A stretch of DNA of 64,000 nucleotides from CAWCQC01 sp963819905. Its GTDB lineage: Bacteria > Actinomycetota > Thermoleophilia > Gaiellales > Gaiellaceae. The translations under genes and the position numbers were made by a program. The stretch is from assembly GCA_963819905.1 (NCBI GenBank), contig CAWFXP010000010.1:445324-509323 (forward strand), in the 5' to 3' direction. Under the pieces are notes generated by a model. It was given only the letters and a program-made list of their open reading frames with translations, did no database searches and had not been told where the DNA came from. Of this stretch, positions 49,701-59,215 are shown piece by piece (position 1 is the stretch's first letter; each line of letters starts with the position of its first letter).

Positions 49701-51067
49701 CTACCCGACGGCTGCGGTCTCGCGCGCTGCCGCGGCGATGAGCGGGAGCTTCGCCCCGTGCCCTGGCGCGCGATCGCGTCGACCGCCTCGACGTCGAGCG
49801 ACGGGCAGAGCGCTCCTGCCTTCTCGAAGGCGGAGGCGAGCGCCGCCCGCACCCGCTCCGGCGTGTCGCGCGGCGAGCCGGGCGAGAGCACGACGAGCGC
49901 GTGGAATCCGTCGGGCGTCTGCCGGAGCTGGTACTGGCGCACCTCGGCGATCCGGCCGAACGCCGAGCGCACGTGAAACGGCGGAACCGCGACCTCGCCG
50001 CCGTCGCGGGCCGGCAGGCGGAGGATGTCGGCGCTGCGACCGTCGATTCGCGTGATGCGCCGGAACGGGCGCCCGTCGGGATCGTCCTCCGTCGCGAGCG
50101 TGATCGAGTCGGCGAGCTCGTAGCGGATCAGCGGCTGGGCCCTGTACCAGAGATTCGTCAGCAACACCTTGTGGCTCGGAATGCCGGGGGCCACCGGCCG
50201 GTTCTGCTCGTCCACGGGCTCGAGGATCACCGTGTCCTCCCAGATCTGGGGACCTTCGCCTCCGTCGACCTCGCTGGCCATCATCCCGGCTTCCGTCGAC
50301 ACGTAGACGTCGACGACCCGCGTGCCCCACGCGTCGTCCGCCCGCGCGCGTACCTCCTCGCTCAGCACCTCGGAGCCGGTCCCGAGCATGGTGGGCGCTA
50401 TGTCCAGGCGCCCTGCGATCTGTTCATCGGCCAGCAGGCCGAGGATGGTGGGGTACGTCAAGATCGCCTCGGGCCGGTAGGCGTTGAGCGCGCCCACGAT
50501 GTCGCCGAGGGGCATCGTCACGTCGAGTCGCGGCGAGCCGTCGCGTCCCGAGCGAAATGCGGCGAACACCTGGTTGCTGAGATGGAACGGGCTCGGCGAG
50601 CCGATCGAGGCAAGCCGCGTCTCGGGACGGATGCCGGTGTCGACGACCGTTCGCAGCATGCCGGCCATCGTCATCGCGAACTCACCGCGCCCGCTGACGA
50701 AGATGCCGCGCGTGCCCGTGGAGCCACCGGTGACGAAGACCCGGTACTCGTCCAGATGGAGCCCGGGCCGTCCTTCCAGGAAGCGCTCGGCGTCGCCGAG
50801 CCGAAGGCGTGGGTCGGTGACGATGCGATCCCACTCCTCCATGAGCGTCTGCTTCGGCAACGTGGGCAGCTCCTCGAGAACGATCTCGCGCTCGCCGGCC
50901 AGGGGCCCGAGGGTCTCGCGGTAGTAGGGCGACGTGCTCACGGCGTGCCGAAGCAGCGCGCGGAGCGCGTCGGACACATGAGCGACCAGCCGGTCGCGGC
51001 TCCAGGTGCGGCGGGCGAGGAGCTCGCCGACGAGTGCATCGATATCAGGGGCTGTCTGTGTGCTCAC
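49701..51067 (-). CDS. phenylacetate-CoA ligase-like adenylate-forming enzyme, frameshifted near the C terminus
   Basis: The protein of about 455 residues shows an AMP-forming ligase of the PaaK branch. It has LPTLPKQTLMEEWDRIVTDP, the nucleotide-binding loop YRVFVTGGSTGTRGIFVS, GSEVLSEEVRARADDAWG and YVSTEAGMMASEVDGGEG. LADSITLATEDDPDGRPF and IDGRSADIL complete the ATP-binding domain. It would make an acyl-CoA from an aromatic or similar acid via an acyl-adenylate. The frame changes near 49,760, where the first frame ends IARQGTG and the other continues AKLPLIAAAARETAAV to the TAG at 49701; one lost base explains this. The GTG start overlaps the TetR stop codon (GTGA), so it is controlled with TetR. 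Confidence 0.82.
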
Positions 51068-51696
51068 CCTTGCGCTCCTTCCTGTCGCGCAGACCGCAGG
51101 TGCGCTCCGACCATCATTACGAACTCCTCCTCGAACCTGGCGACGGTGACGGCGCCCGGATCGAGCAACCGTTCGAGCGCCATGCCACGGGCGAACGCCG
51201 CGGCGGCGCGGACGACCTCCCGCGGCTCGCGGTCCCACTCGAGGCCGTAGCGGAGGCCGAGCTCGTGGATCACTTCGCCGACGGCGTCCAGCACGCGATC
51301 GTGACGCGCAGCCGCCTCGGCCCGCAGCGCGGGCTGCCGCGACGCGTGCGTCCAGAACTCGATGAGTAGAGGCGTCCAGCCGGGCTGCCTCCTCGCCGTC
51401 TCCGCCATCAACCGTCCGTTGGCGCGCAGCGCGTCCTCGAAGCTCCCGACCTCGCGCGCCGCCCGGCGAAACGCGGCGAGCCGGACCGTGAACTGCGCAT
51501 CGAGGAGCGCGAGGAAGAGATCGTCCTTCCCGCCGAAGTTCGAGTAGACCGCGCCCTTCGTGTAGCCGGCGTCCTCCGCGATCGCGTCGAGCGTCGCTCC
51601 GTGGAAACCGTCCCTGAGGAAGACGCGAAGTGCGGCGTCGAGGATCTCCTCGCGCGTCTGCGCCTTGCGCTCTGTCCGTCGCAGGCGTACGGCCAT
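51064..51696 (-). CDS. TetR-family repressor
   Basis: The 210-residue protein has the TetR helix-turn-helix in LDAALRVFLRDGFHGATLDA, IAEDAGYTKGAVYSNFGGKD and DLFLALL. An all-helical ligand domain follows. The ATG at 51696 fits the usual short N-terminal tail (MAVRLRRTERKAQTREEIL). Its coding sequence is just downstream of two 13-base operator-like palindromes in the gap shared with the divergent amidase, and it is coupled to the PaaK-like ligase. It is therefore likely to respond to the acyl-CoA or free acid handled by these enzymes. Confidence 0.9.
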   Translation of the reverse strand: MAVRLRRTERKAQTREEILDAALRVFLRDGFHGATLDAIAEDAGYTKGAVYSNFGGKDDLFLALLDAQFTVRLAAFRRAAREVGSFEDALRANGRLMAETARRQPGWTPLLIEFWTHASRQPALRAEAAARHDRVLDAVGEVIHELGLRYGLEWDREPREVVRAAAAFARGMALERLLDPGAVTVARFEEEFVMMVGAHLRSARQEGAQG

Positions 51697-51700
51697 TGCG

Positions 51701-51730
51701 ATACCGACAGTATCAAAATACCAACGGTAT
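51701..51730. promoter_or_regulatory. two tandem TetR-type operators in the divergent promoter
   Basis: Two 13-base palindromes, ATACCGACAGTAT (51701-51713) and ATACCAACGGTAT (51718-51730), share the consensus ATACCRACRGTAT and are separated by CAAA. Their centres are 17 bases apart. They start four bases upstream of the tetR ATG and lie in the 110-base gap before the divergent amidase gene. Binding would repress tetR and the coupled ligase, and possibly the amidase operon. The two copies differ at two places that conserve the palindromic type. Confidence 0.75.
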
Positions 51731-51806
51731 GTCAATCGAATGAGTGTCGCCGGGCGCGCGGAGGCTGATCCGTGCCGTGCGACCGGCTGCTAGCGTCAGC
51801 CGTCGC

Positions 51807-53240
51807 ATGGAGCTCTGGGAACGTTCAGCCGTCGACCTCGCCGCCGGGCTTCGCGGGCGCGAGTTCACCGCGGTCGAGGCGCTCCAGGCGGTGCTGGCGC
51901 GCGCCGACGCGATCGCGCCGGCGCTGAACCCGTTCGCAGTCCGGCTCGAGGAGCGTGCCCTTGCTGCCGCGGAACGGGCGGACGAGCGGCTGGCCCGCGG
52001 CGAAGGTGGCCCGCTGTGCGGGATCCCGGTCACGGCGAAGGCGTCGCACTGGGTCGCCGGCGTCGAGACGGCCGCCGGCTCGAAGACCAAAGTCGGGTTC
52101 GTGCCCTCCGAGAGCTGCCCTGGAGTCGAGCGCCTCGAAGCCGCCGGCGCGGTGATCTTCGCGACGACCACCGTGCCGGAGTTTTCTTACTCCGGCGTCA
52201 CGGAGTCGGACCTGTACGGACGCACGTCGAATCCGTGGGCGCTCGATCGCACCCCCGGCGGCTCGTCCGGCGGGGCCGGAGCGGCGCTGGCGGCGATGGC
52301 CGGGCCGCTCGCGCTCGGCGGCGACGGCGGAGGTTCGATCCGGATTCCGGCAGCCTTCTGCGGTGTGGTCGGCTACAAGCCGACCTTCGGCCTCGTCGCC
52401 AACGACTCGTCGGCCGCCAGTTGGAAGACGCTCGTCTCGGTCGGGCCCATGGCCCGCTCGGTCGCCGACGCGCGGCTCATGCTCGGCGAGATTGCCGGCC
52501 TGCACCCGTTCGACCGGCACAGCTTCGACGTGGCCGGTCTCGATACGCCCCCGCCGCAGCCCGCCGAGCTTCGCGTCGTCGTCTCCGAGGACCTCGGCTT
52601 CGCGCCGGTCGACGACGACGTCCGCACCGCGTTTCGCGCAGCCGTCCTCGCGCTCGAGGAGGCAGGGGTCGAGATCGTCCGCGACGACCCGGGACTCCAG
52701 AGCTCGGTGCAGATCTGGGGGGCGATCGCGACCGTCGAGGCCCGATTCTCCCAGCAGCACGAGCTCGAGCACGACCGCGAGCTCATGACGGAAGGCGCGG
52801 TCGAGTTCCTCTCCTGGGGGGAACAGGTCTCTCTGGCGCAGTACGTGGAGGCGCAGTACGCACGGGAGCGGATCTTTCGGGCCTACGCCGACCTGTTCGC
52901 CACGACCGGCGCCGTTGCGCTGCTCACGCCGACGCTCGGCTGCGAGGCCTTCCCGCACGGAGCCGGCCATCCGGAGTCGATCGGCAACGTCCGGATCGAG
53001 CCGCCGTGGTACGACTGGGCGAGCTTCCTCTACGACGCGAACCTCGCGGGCCTGCCGGCCTGCGCGCTGCCGATCGGTCTCGGCGACGACGGCCTGCCCG
53101 TCTCGATACAGCTCCTCGGCCCGCGTGCCTCGGATGGCCGGTTGCTCGCGGCCTGCGCGACGGTCGAGGCGGTCCTGGGATCCGACGCGGGCGCTCTCCT
53201 TCGCGAACGTGGCTCCGAGCTCGCCGGCCGGCCCGTCTGA
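51807..53240 (+). CDS. amidase signature family enzyme
   Basis: The 477-residue amidase has the Ser-cisSer-Lys triad regions. The lysine is in CGIPVTAKASHWVAG, the serine-rich loop in DRTPGGSSGGAGAALAAMAG and the nucleophile in LALGGDGGGSIRIPAAFCG. The family hydrolyses amides such as aryl or aliphatic carboxamides, carbamates or lactams. The ATG at 51807 fixes the start because it precedes the family N terminus (WERSAVDLAAGL). The gene overlaps the next (C45-like) frame by 32 bases, and its promoter region contains the TetR-type operators. Confidence 0.92.
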   Translation: MELWERSAVDLAAGLRGREFTAVEALQAVLARADAIAPALNPFAVRLEERALAAAERADERLARGEGGPLCGIPVTAKASHWVAGVETAAGSKTKVGFVPSESCPGVERLEAAGAVIFATTTVPEFSYSGVTESDLYGRTSNPWALDRTPGGSSGGAGAALAAMAGPLALGGDGGGSIRIPAAFCGVVGYKPTFGLVANDSSAASWKTLVSVGPMARSVADARLMLGEIAGLHPFDRHSFDVAGLDTPPPQPAELRVVVSEDLGFAPVDDDVRTAFRAAVLALEEAGVEIVRDDPGLQSSVQIWGAIATVEARFSQQHELEHDRELMTEGAVEFLSWGEQVSLAQYVEAQYARERIFRAYADLFATTGAVALLTPTLGCEAFPHGAGHPESIGNVRIEPPWYDWASFLYDANLAGLPACALPIGLGDDGLPVSIQLLGPRASDGRLLAACATVEAVLGSDAGALLRERGSELAGRPV

Positions 53241-54267
53241 CGGCGTTATCGAGGGCGACGCTCGCCTGACGTTTCGCGCCGTCCGCGAGGAGGATGGAGG
53301 CGAGGCCCTCCAGCGCCTCTTCGAGGAGAGCTGGCCGGCGTACCGGTCGTGGTACCTGCGAGACGGGGAGGCAGCGGGTCGAGCTACGCCGTCTGCCGTC
53401 GGATGCTGCGGGCGCACATGCCGGAGCTCGTGCCTGTCTGGGACCGGCTCGTCGACCTCGCCGGAGGCGGCGATCTCGCGGCGCGCATGCTCTCGCTCTA
53501 CGACCCGCCGCCCTTCATCGGCGGCTGTTCGCAGGCGTTCTTCCCCCACGGGGAGCCTCTCCTCGTCCGGAACTACGACTACCACCCGTCGTTGTTCGAG
53601 GCTGTGGTGCTCGCGAGCCGCCTGACGGGGCGCGCGGTGCTCGGGACGAGCGACTGCGTCTGGGGTCTCCTGGACGGGGTGAACGACGCCGGGCTCGCTG
53701 TGTCGTTCGGCTTCGGGGGCCGTCGCGCGGTCGCGGACGGCTTCTGCATCACGCTCGCGGTTCGCTACCTGCTCGAGCTCTGCGAGACGGCGGGCGAGGC
53801 AGCCGAGCGGCTGGCCCGCCTGCCCGTTCAGCTCTCCTACAACGTCGCGCTCGTGGACGCCGCACGGGCGCCGCCTGACGGTGTTCGTCGCCCCCGACCG
53901 GCCCGCTCGGATCGAGCCGATCGACGCGAGCACGAATCACCAGGGAGAGGTCGAGTGGCCGGAGTACGCCAAGGTGACGCGAAGCGTCGAGCGACTCGAA
54001 CGGCTGCGCCGGCTCCTCGACGAGCCGTCGCTCACCCGGGCGAGGCTGGTCGGCGCCTTCCTGCGCCCCCCGCTTCACGGCGATCGCTACGCGGCGGGCT
54101 TCGGGACGCTGTACACGGCCGTCTACCGCCCGGCCGCCCGCTCCGTCGAGTACCGCTGGCCCGGATCGAGATGGCGGCAGTCGCTCTCGGCGTTCGAGCC
54201 GGGGGAGCACGAGGTCGGCCTCCCGGCCGAGCATGCGAGAACCGCGCCGGTGTGGCGGCTGGCCTAA
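53209..54267 (+). CDS. C45-like Ntn-hydrolase/acyltransferase (acyl-CoA:6-APA acyltransferase family), two frameshifts
   Basis: The product of about 352 residues contains the Ntn-type nucleophile motif PPFIGGCSQAFF. It also has LLVRNYDYHPSLF, CVWGLLDGVNDAGLAVSFGF and, further on, VFVAPDRPARIEPIDASTNH. The family cleaves itself before the cysteine and then transfers or hydrolyses acyl-amide groups. The frame changes near 53,377 (one base lost) and near 53,860 (one base gained), and the net length is an exact multiple of three. The GTG at 53209 overlaps the amidase end and leads into SPAGPSDGVIEGDARLTFRA. The stop overlaps that of the convergent aminotransferase. Coupling with an amidase and a nearby CoA ligase supports an acyl-transfer role. 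Confidence 0.75.
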
Positions 54268-55505
54268 GCCGTCTCGTCGTCGAGCGAGTCGGCGACGACC
54301 TCTGCGAGCATCGCCAGATCGTCCTCGCCGACGACGAAGGGCGGAGCGACGTGGATGACCCCGTCGGGGAGCGTGCGGCCGATGACGCCGCGGGCGAGCA
54401 TCCCGGACGCAACCCGCTGGGCCACCGCGGCGTCGTGGAGCTGGATGCCTGCGAGCAGGCCGATACCCGTTCGCACCTCGGCGACGAGCTCGTGATCCTC
54501 GAGCGGGCGCAGCGCTCCCTCGAGCACCGGCTCGAGCATGCGCACGCGGGCGACCAGCTCCTCGCGCTCGAGGATGTCGAGGTTCGCCATCGCCGCCGCG
54601 CAGACGCTCGCGTGGCCGGCATAGGTGAGGCCGTGCCGGAAGACGAGCTCGCTCTCGTCCTCCCAGAACGGCGTCCAGATCCGCTCGTCGACGACCACCC
54701 CTCCGAGGGGGAGATAGCCGGACGTGATGCCCTTGGCCATGATCATCAGGTCCGGCTCGAGCCCGAAGCGCTGGGTCGCGAACAGCTCGCCCGTGCGACC
54801 GAAGCCGGTGATGACCTCGTCCGCGACGAACAGCACGTCGTGCTCCCGGCAGATGCGCTGCACCTCGTCGAAGTAGCCGGGCGCGGGATGGATGACCCCG
54901 CCGGTGCCGACGATCGGCTCGGCGAAGAACGCCGCGACCGAGTCGGCTCCAACCTCATCGATCAGCGTCCCGAGGGCCGCGGCGTCGTTCGTCGGGACGC
55001 GCGCCGTCTCGGGCACGAGGTCACCGAAGCCCTCGCGGTTGATGTCGAGGCCGATGATGCTCGTCCCGAAGGCGTGCAGGCCGTGGTAGGCGCGCTCGCG
55101 GGTGACGATCGTCCGTTTGGACGGTCGTCCGAGCGCCGACCAGTACCGGCGCGAGAGCTTGGCGGCGGCGTCGATCGCGTCGGAGCCGCCGCTCGTCAGG
55201 AAGACCTTCGCGTTCGGAATCGGGGCGAGCTCCGCGACCCGGGCTGCCAGGTCGAGCGCGGGGCGGTTCGCGAACTGCTGGAACGTGTGGTAGGTCTCGA
55301 GCGTCGAGAGCTGTCGGGCGACCGCGTCCGCGATCTCCTTGCGACCGTGGCCGACGTTGCAGTACCAGAGGCCGGCCGGCGTGTCGAGGTAGCGGTTGCC
55401 GTCCTCGTCCCACAGGTAGGCGCCCTCGCCGCGGGCGACGACGATCTCGCCGCGCTTCACCGAGGGCATGTGCGCCTGCGAGTGCCAGAGCGCGGTCTCG
55501 GTCAC
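54264..55505 (-). CDS. class III omega-aminotransferase
   Basis: The 413-residue PLP enzyme has FLTSGGSDAIDAAAKLSRRY, AEPIVGTGGVIHPAPGYFD, FVADEVITGFGRTGELFA and the cofactor lysine in LMIMAKGITSGYLPLGGVV. HVAPPFVVGEDDL closes the protein. This sequence set fits beta-alanine/omega-amino-acid:pyruvate aminotransferases. The GTG at 55505 is the start and the gene lies 27 bases downstream of purF, so it may be read with the purine genes, although no functional link is evident. The amino donor or acceptor cannot be told from sequence. Confidence 0.9.
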   Translation of the reverse strand: MTETALWHSQAHMPSVKRGEIVVARGEGAYLWDEDGNRYLDTPAGLWYCNVGHGRKEIADAVARQLSTLETYHTFQQFANRPALDLAARVAELAPIPNAKVFLTSGGSDAIDAAAKLSRRYWSALGRPSKRTIVTRERAYHGLHAFGTSIIGLDINREGFGDLVPETARVPTNDAAALGTLIDEVGADSVAAFFAEPIVGTGGVIHPAPGYFDEVQRICREHDVLFVADEVITGFGRTGELFATQRFGLEPDLMIMAKGITSGYLPLGGVVVDERIWTPFWEDESELVFRHGLTYAGHASVCAAAMANLDILEREELVARVRMLEPVLEGALRPLEDHELVAEVRTGIGLLAGIQLHDAAVAQRVASGMLARGVIGRTLPDGVIHVAPPFVVGEDDLAMLAEVVADSLDDETA

Positions 55506-55532
55506 GAGCGAAGGGTAACGCCCGCGGGCGCG

Positions 55533-56930
55533 CTAGGAGACCGGCGTCGGGCTCCGCGACTCGAAGCGGAGCTTGACGAGGTTCTTGTCCTCCGGTATGC
55601 GCGTCGGGTAGCTGCGCGTCAGGCAGGCGCGGCAGAACTCGCTCTCGGGCCGGCGGACCGCGTCCTGCAGTCCCTCGAGCGACAGGTAGGCGAGGCTCGT
55701 AGCACCCAACAGCGACCGGATCTCCTCGATGCTCCGGCCGGCGGCGACGAGCTCCCCCTCGGTGGCCATGTCGATGCCGTAGAAGCAGGGCGACACGATC
55801 GGGGGCGACGAGACGCGGACGTGCACCTCGCGGGCGCCTGCCTCGAACAGCATCGAGATGATCTTCCGTGTCGTCGTCCCGCGGACGATCGAGTCGTCGA
55901 CGATGATCACGCGCTGCCCCGCAACCTCGGCGAGCGGGTTGAACTTCGTCTTGATCCCGTGCTCGCGCAGCGCCTGGTCCGGCTCGATGAACGTCCGCCC
56001 GACGTAGCGGTTCTTGATCAGGCCGTCGTTGTAGGGGATGCCGCTCTCGCGCGCGAAGCCGATCGCGGCCGGCACGCCGGAGTCGGGAATGGGCATGACG
56101 ACGTCGGCGTCGGCGGGCGCTTCTCGGGCGAGCCGCTCTCCCATCCGGACGCGGGCGCCGTGCACCTCGCCGCCACCGAGCCGCGTGTCGGGCCGGGCGA
56201 AGTAGATGAGCTCGAAGATGCACAGGTGGCCGGCGTTCTTCGGCTCGAGGGCCTGCACGGAGCGCAGGCCGTCGCCGTCGACGACCACCAGCTCGCCGGG
56301 GAGCAGCTCACGGACGTACTCCGCGCCGAGCAGGTCGAACGCGCACGACTCCGAGGCAAGCACGTAGTCGCCGCCGAGCCGTCCGAGCGCGAGCGGACGG
56401 ATGCCGTCCGGATCGCGGAAGCCGGCGAGGCGGCCCTCGGAGAGGAGGACGATCGCGTACGCGCCGTCGAGCTTCGCCATGGTGGCCGCGATCGCTTCCT
56501 CGAGCGTCCCGGGCTCGCGCGCGACGAGCGCGGCGATCACCTCGGTGTCGGACGTCGAGCGCAGGCGGCAGCCCGAGGCGACGAGCTCGTCGCGGAGCGC
56601 CGTCGTGTTGGTCAGGTTGCCGTTGTGCCCGATCGCGACCGCGCGCCCGTCGCCGTGCTGGACGCTCGGTTGGGCGTTCGTCCACATCGTGGAGCCGGTC
56701 GTCGAGTAACGCGTGTGGCCGATCGCCGCCTGGCCGGCCAGCCCGCGGAGCTTGTCCTCGGAGAACACCTGCGCGACGAGGCCCATGTCGCGAAGCGCCA
56801 TCAGGTGCCCGTCGTCGGTGACCGCGATGCCGGCGGACTCCTGGCCGCGGTGCTGGAGGGCCACCAGCCCGAAGTGGGTGAGGCGCGCCACGTCGCGGTC
56901 GGGAGCGTAGATGCCGAAGATGCCGCACAT
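55533..56930 (-). CDS. purF: amidophosphoribosyltransferase PurF, Fe-S type
   Basis: The 465-residue enzyme begins MCGIFGIYAPD with the glutamine-site cysteine as the second residue and no propeptide. QHRGQESAGIAV and GHTRYSTTGS complete the glutaminase domain. The PRPP site VIIVDDSIVRGTTTRKI lies near residue 350. Cysteines in HLCIFE, SPCFYG and EFCRACL resemble the 4Fe-4S ligands of the Bacillus-type enzyme. It makes phosphoribosylamine, the first committed step of purine synthesis. The ATG shares one base with the stop of purL. In the genome, purL and purF run in this order and the other pur genes are not in the window. Confidence 0.96.
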   Translation of the reverse strand: MCGIFGIYAPDRDVARLTHFGLVALQHRGQESAGIAVTDDGHLMALRDMGLVAQVFSEDKLRGLAGQAAIGHTRYSTTGSTMWTNAQPSVQHGDGRAVAIGHNGNLTNTTALRDELVASGCRLRSTSDTEVIAALVAREPGTLEEAIAATMAKLDGAYAIVLLSEGRLAGFRDPDGIRPLALGRLGGDYVLASESCAFDLLGAEYVRELLPGELVVVDGDGLRSVQALEPKNAGHLCIFELIYFARPDTRLGGGEVHGARVRMGERLAREAPADADVVMPIPDSGVPAAIGFARESGIPYNDGLIKNRYVGRTFIEPDQALREHGIKTKFNPLAEVAGQRVIIVDDSIVRGTTTRKIISMLFEAGAREVHVRVSSPPIVSPCFYGIDMATEGELVAAGRSIEEIRSLLGATSLAYLSLEGLQDAVRRPESEFCRACLTRSYPTRIPEDKNLVKLRFESRSPTPVS

Positions 56931-59070
56931 CAGCCGAGAGCCTCGGCAAGCCCGCTTTCGTAGGCGGTCGCGAGCTCGGAGACCGCCAGGTCGAGGAGCG
57001 TGTCGCCGCCGACCGTCCCGATCCGCCTGAGCGGAACGCCGGCCGCCGCGGCGCGCGCCTCGAGCTGTCGCGGGTCTCCCGTGACGATGGCCCGGCCGCC
57101 GCCTTCGCCGAAGAGCGTGACCGCGTCCGGCTCGAGCTCGACCTCGGCGCCGACGCCCGCCGCGATCGCCGCCTCGGCCAGCGCGACCGCGAGCCCGCCT
57201 TCGGCCGTGTCGTGGACGCAGGACGCGAGCGGTGCGGTTTCCGCCAGGAAGGAGACGAGCGCCGCCTCGGCCTCGAGGTCGGGAGCCGCGGGCCGGCCCG
57301 CCGGCCCACCGAGGAAGCGCGCCTGGTACTCCGACCCGTCGAGGCGGAGCTCGGGCTCGCCGGCGACGAGCACCGCGTCGCCCGGCCGCCACGAGCCCGG
57401 CACCTGCCGTACGTCGTCGACCAGGCCGACGCAGCCGACGACCGGCGTCGGCTGGATCGCCCGGCCGTCGGTCTCGTTGTAGAGGGAGACGTTGCCCGAG
57501 ACGACAGGAATGCCGAGCGCCTCACAGGCGATGGCCATGCCCTCGATGGTCTCGGAGAGCTCCCAGGCGATCTCCGGCTTCTCCGGGTTTCCGAAGTTGA
57601 GGCAGTCGGTCAGAGCGAGCGGGCGGCCGCCGGCACAGGCGACGTTGCGCGCGGACTCGAAGACGGCCAGCGCGCCGCCGGTACGGGGAGCGAGAAAGGT
57701 GAGCCGGCCGGCACCGTCGAGCGACACGGCGAGCCCCCGGAACGAGGGGCGCAGCTGCAGCACCGCCGCGTCGAGCCCGGGCCTTCGCACCGTTCGCGAC
57801 TGGACGAGCTGGTCGTACTGGCGGTAGATCCACGCGCGGCTCGCGAGGTTCGGTGAGGCGAGGAGCTCGCACAGCCGGTCGACTCCCGGCTCGACCGGCG
57901 ACGGCGCGACCGGCTCGTCGAGTGTGCCGCTCGCGGACCTCGACGCGGTAGCGCGGGCACTCGTCCGTCAGCAGGCGGGCCGGGATGTCGCCCACGCTGT
58001 CGCCGTCGAAGAAGCATCTGAGGTGGCCGCCGCCGGTCACCTCGCCGATCACTGCGTGTGGGAGCTCCCATTTCTCGCAGACCGCGACCACGTCGTCCAG
58101 CCGCTCGGCGGTGACCACCGCGATCATTCGCTCCTGGCTCTCGGAGATCATGATCTCCCACGGCTCCATCCCCTCCTCGCGCAGCGGTACGCGATCGAGA
58201 TGGACGTCGACGCCGGCGTTGCCGCGCGAAGCCATTTCGGCAAGCGAGGAGGCAAGCCCGGCGGCACCGCAGTCCTGCAGCGACTCGACCAGGCCGTCCT
58301 CGACCAGCTCGAGGCTCGCCTCGATCAGCTTCTTGCCGGCGAACGGGTCGCCGACCTGGACGGTCGGGCGCTTGTCGTCGTCCTCCTCGGAGAGCTCCTG
58401 GCTGGCGAGAACGCTCGCGCCGCCGATCCCGTCCCGGCCGGTCGTCGACCCGAACAGGACGACGAGGTTCCCCGGCCCGGTCATGCTCTGCCCGCGTGAC
58501 CCGATCGGCGGGGAGGAGACCGACGCACATGGCGTTGACGAGGCAGTTGCCGGCGTAGCGTTCGTCGAAGACGGCCTCGCCGCCGACCGTCGGGACGCCC
58601 GTGCAGTTCCCGTAGTGGCCGACGCCGGCGACCGCGCGCCCGAACATCCAGCCCGATCTGCCGTCCGCGGGGTCGCCGAAGCGGAGCGAGTCGAGCAGCG
58701 CCACCGGCCGGGCGCCCATCGCGACCACGTCGCGGAGGATCCCGCCGACGCCGGTTGCGGCGCCCTGGAACGGCTCGACCGCCGACGGGTGGTTGTGGCT
58801 CTCGACCTTGAAGGCGACCGCGAGCCCCTCCCCGACGTCGACGACCCCGGCGTTCTCACCGGGCCCCTGGAGCACGGCCGGGCCGTCCGTCGGGAAGCGC
58901 TTCAGGAGAAGCGCCGAGTGCTTGTAGCCGCAGTGCTCCGACCAGAGCAGGCTGAACACGGCCAGCTCGAAGTGGTTCGGCGTGCGATCGAGGAAACCGC
59001 AGATACGGTCGAACTCCCAGTCCGTCAGGCCGAGCGCGCGATGAAGCGGCTGTTCGACAACCGAGGTCAA
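56930..59070 (-). CDS. purL: phosphoribosylformylglycinamidine synthase subunit PurL, two frameshifts
   Basis: This is the small-type PurL (about 712 residues), which works with PurS and PurQ; neither is present here. It contains LLWSEHCGYKHSALLLKRFP, VESHNHPSAVEPFQGAATG, GVGGILRDVVAMGARPVALL and SLRFGDP. Later parts are LQDCGAAGLASSLAEMASRG, GNPEKPEIAWELS and VSLYNET. The frame changes near 58,490-58,500 and near 57,928. Each fits one extra base, and removal of both gives exactly 713 codons. As the purine pathway needs this enzyme, the breaks are more likely sequence errors than gene loss. The start is a TTG at 59070, the first possible codon before EQPLHRALGLTDWEF. Confidence 0.92.
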
Positions 59071-59215
59071 GAAGCGGTTCCGAGTCTATAGAGCGACGAG
59101 GTCGGCGGCCGCGCGGTGCGCAGCCTGCACGATTCAAGGATACCCGCGACGTAGAGTTGCCGACGTCGACGCGCTGAGAGACGAGGGGTGAAGTCTCGCT
59201 AGCCTGGTTGCCCTG

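Noticed and set aside
59071..59215. purS or purQ next to purL
   Set aside because: The 145-base gap is too short for either and no related frame was seen; the next gene is a permease on the other strand.
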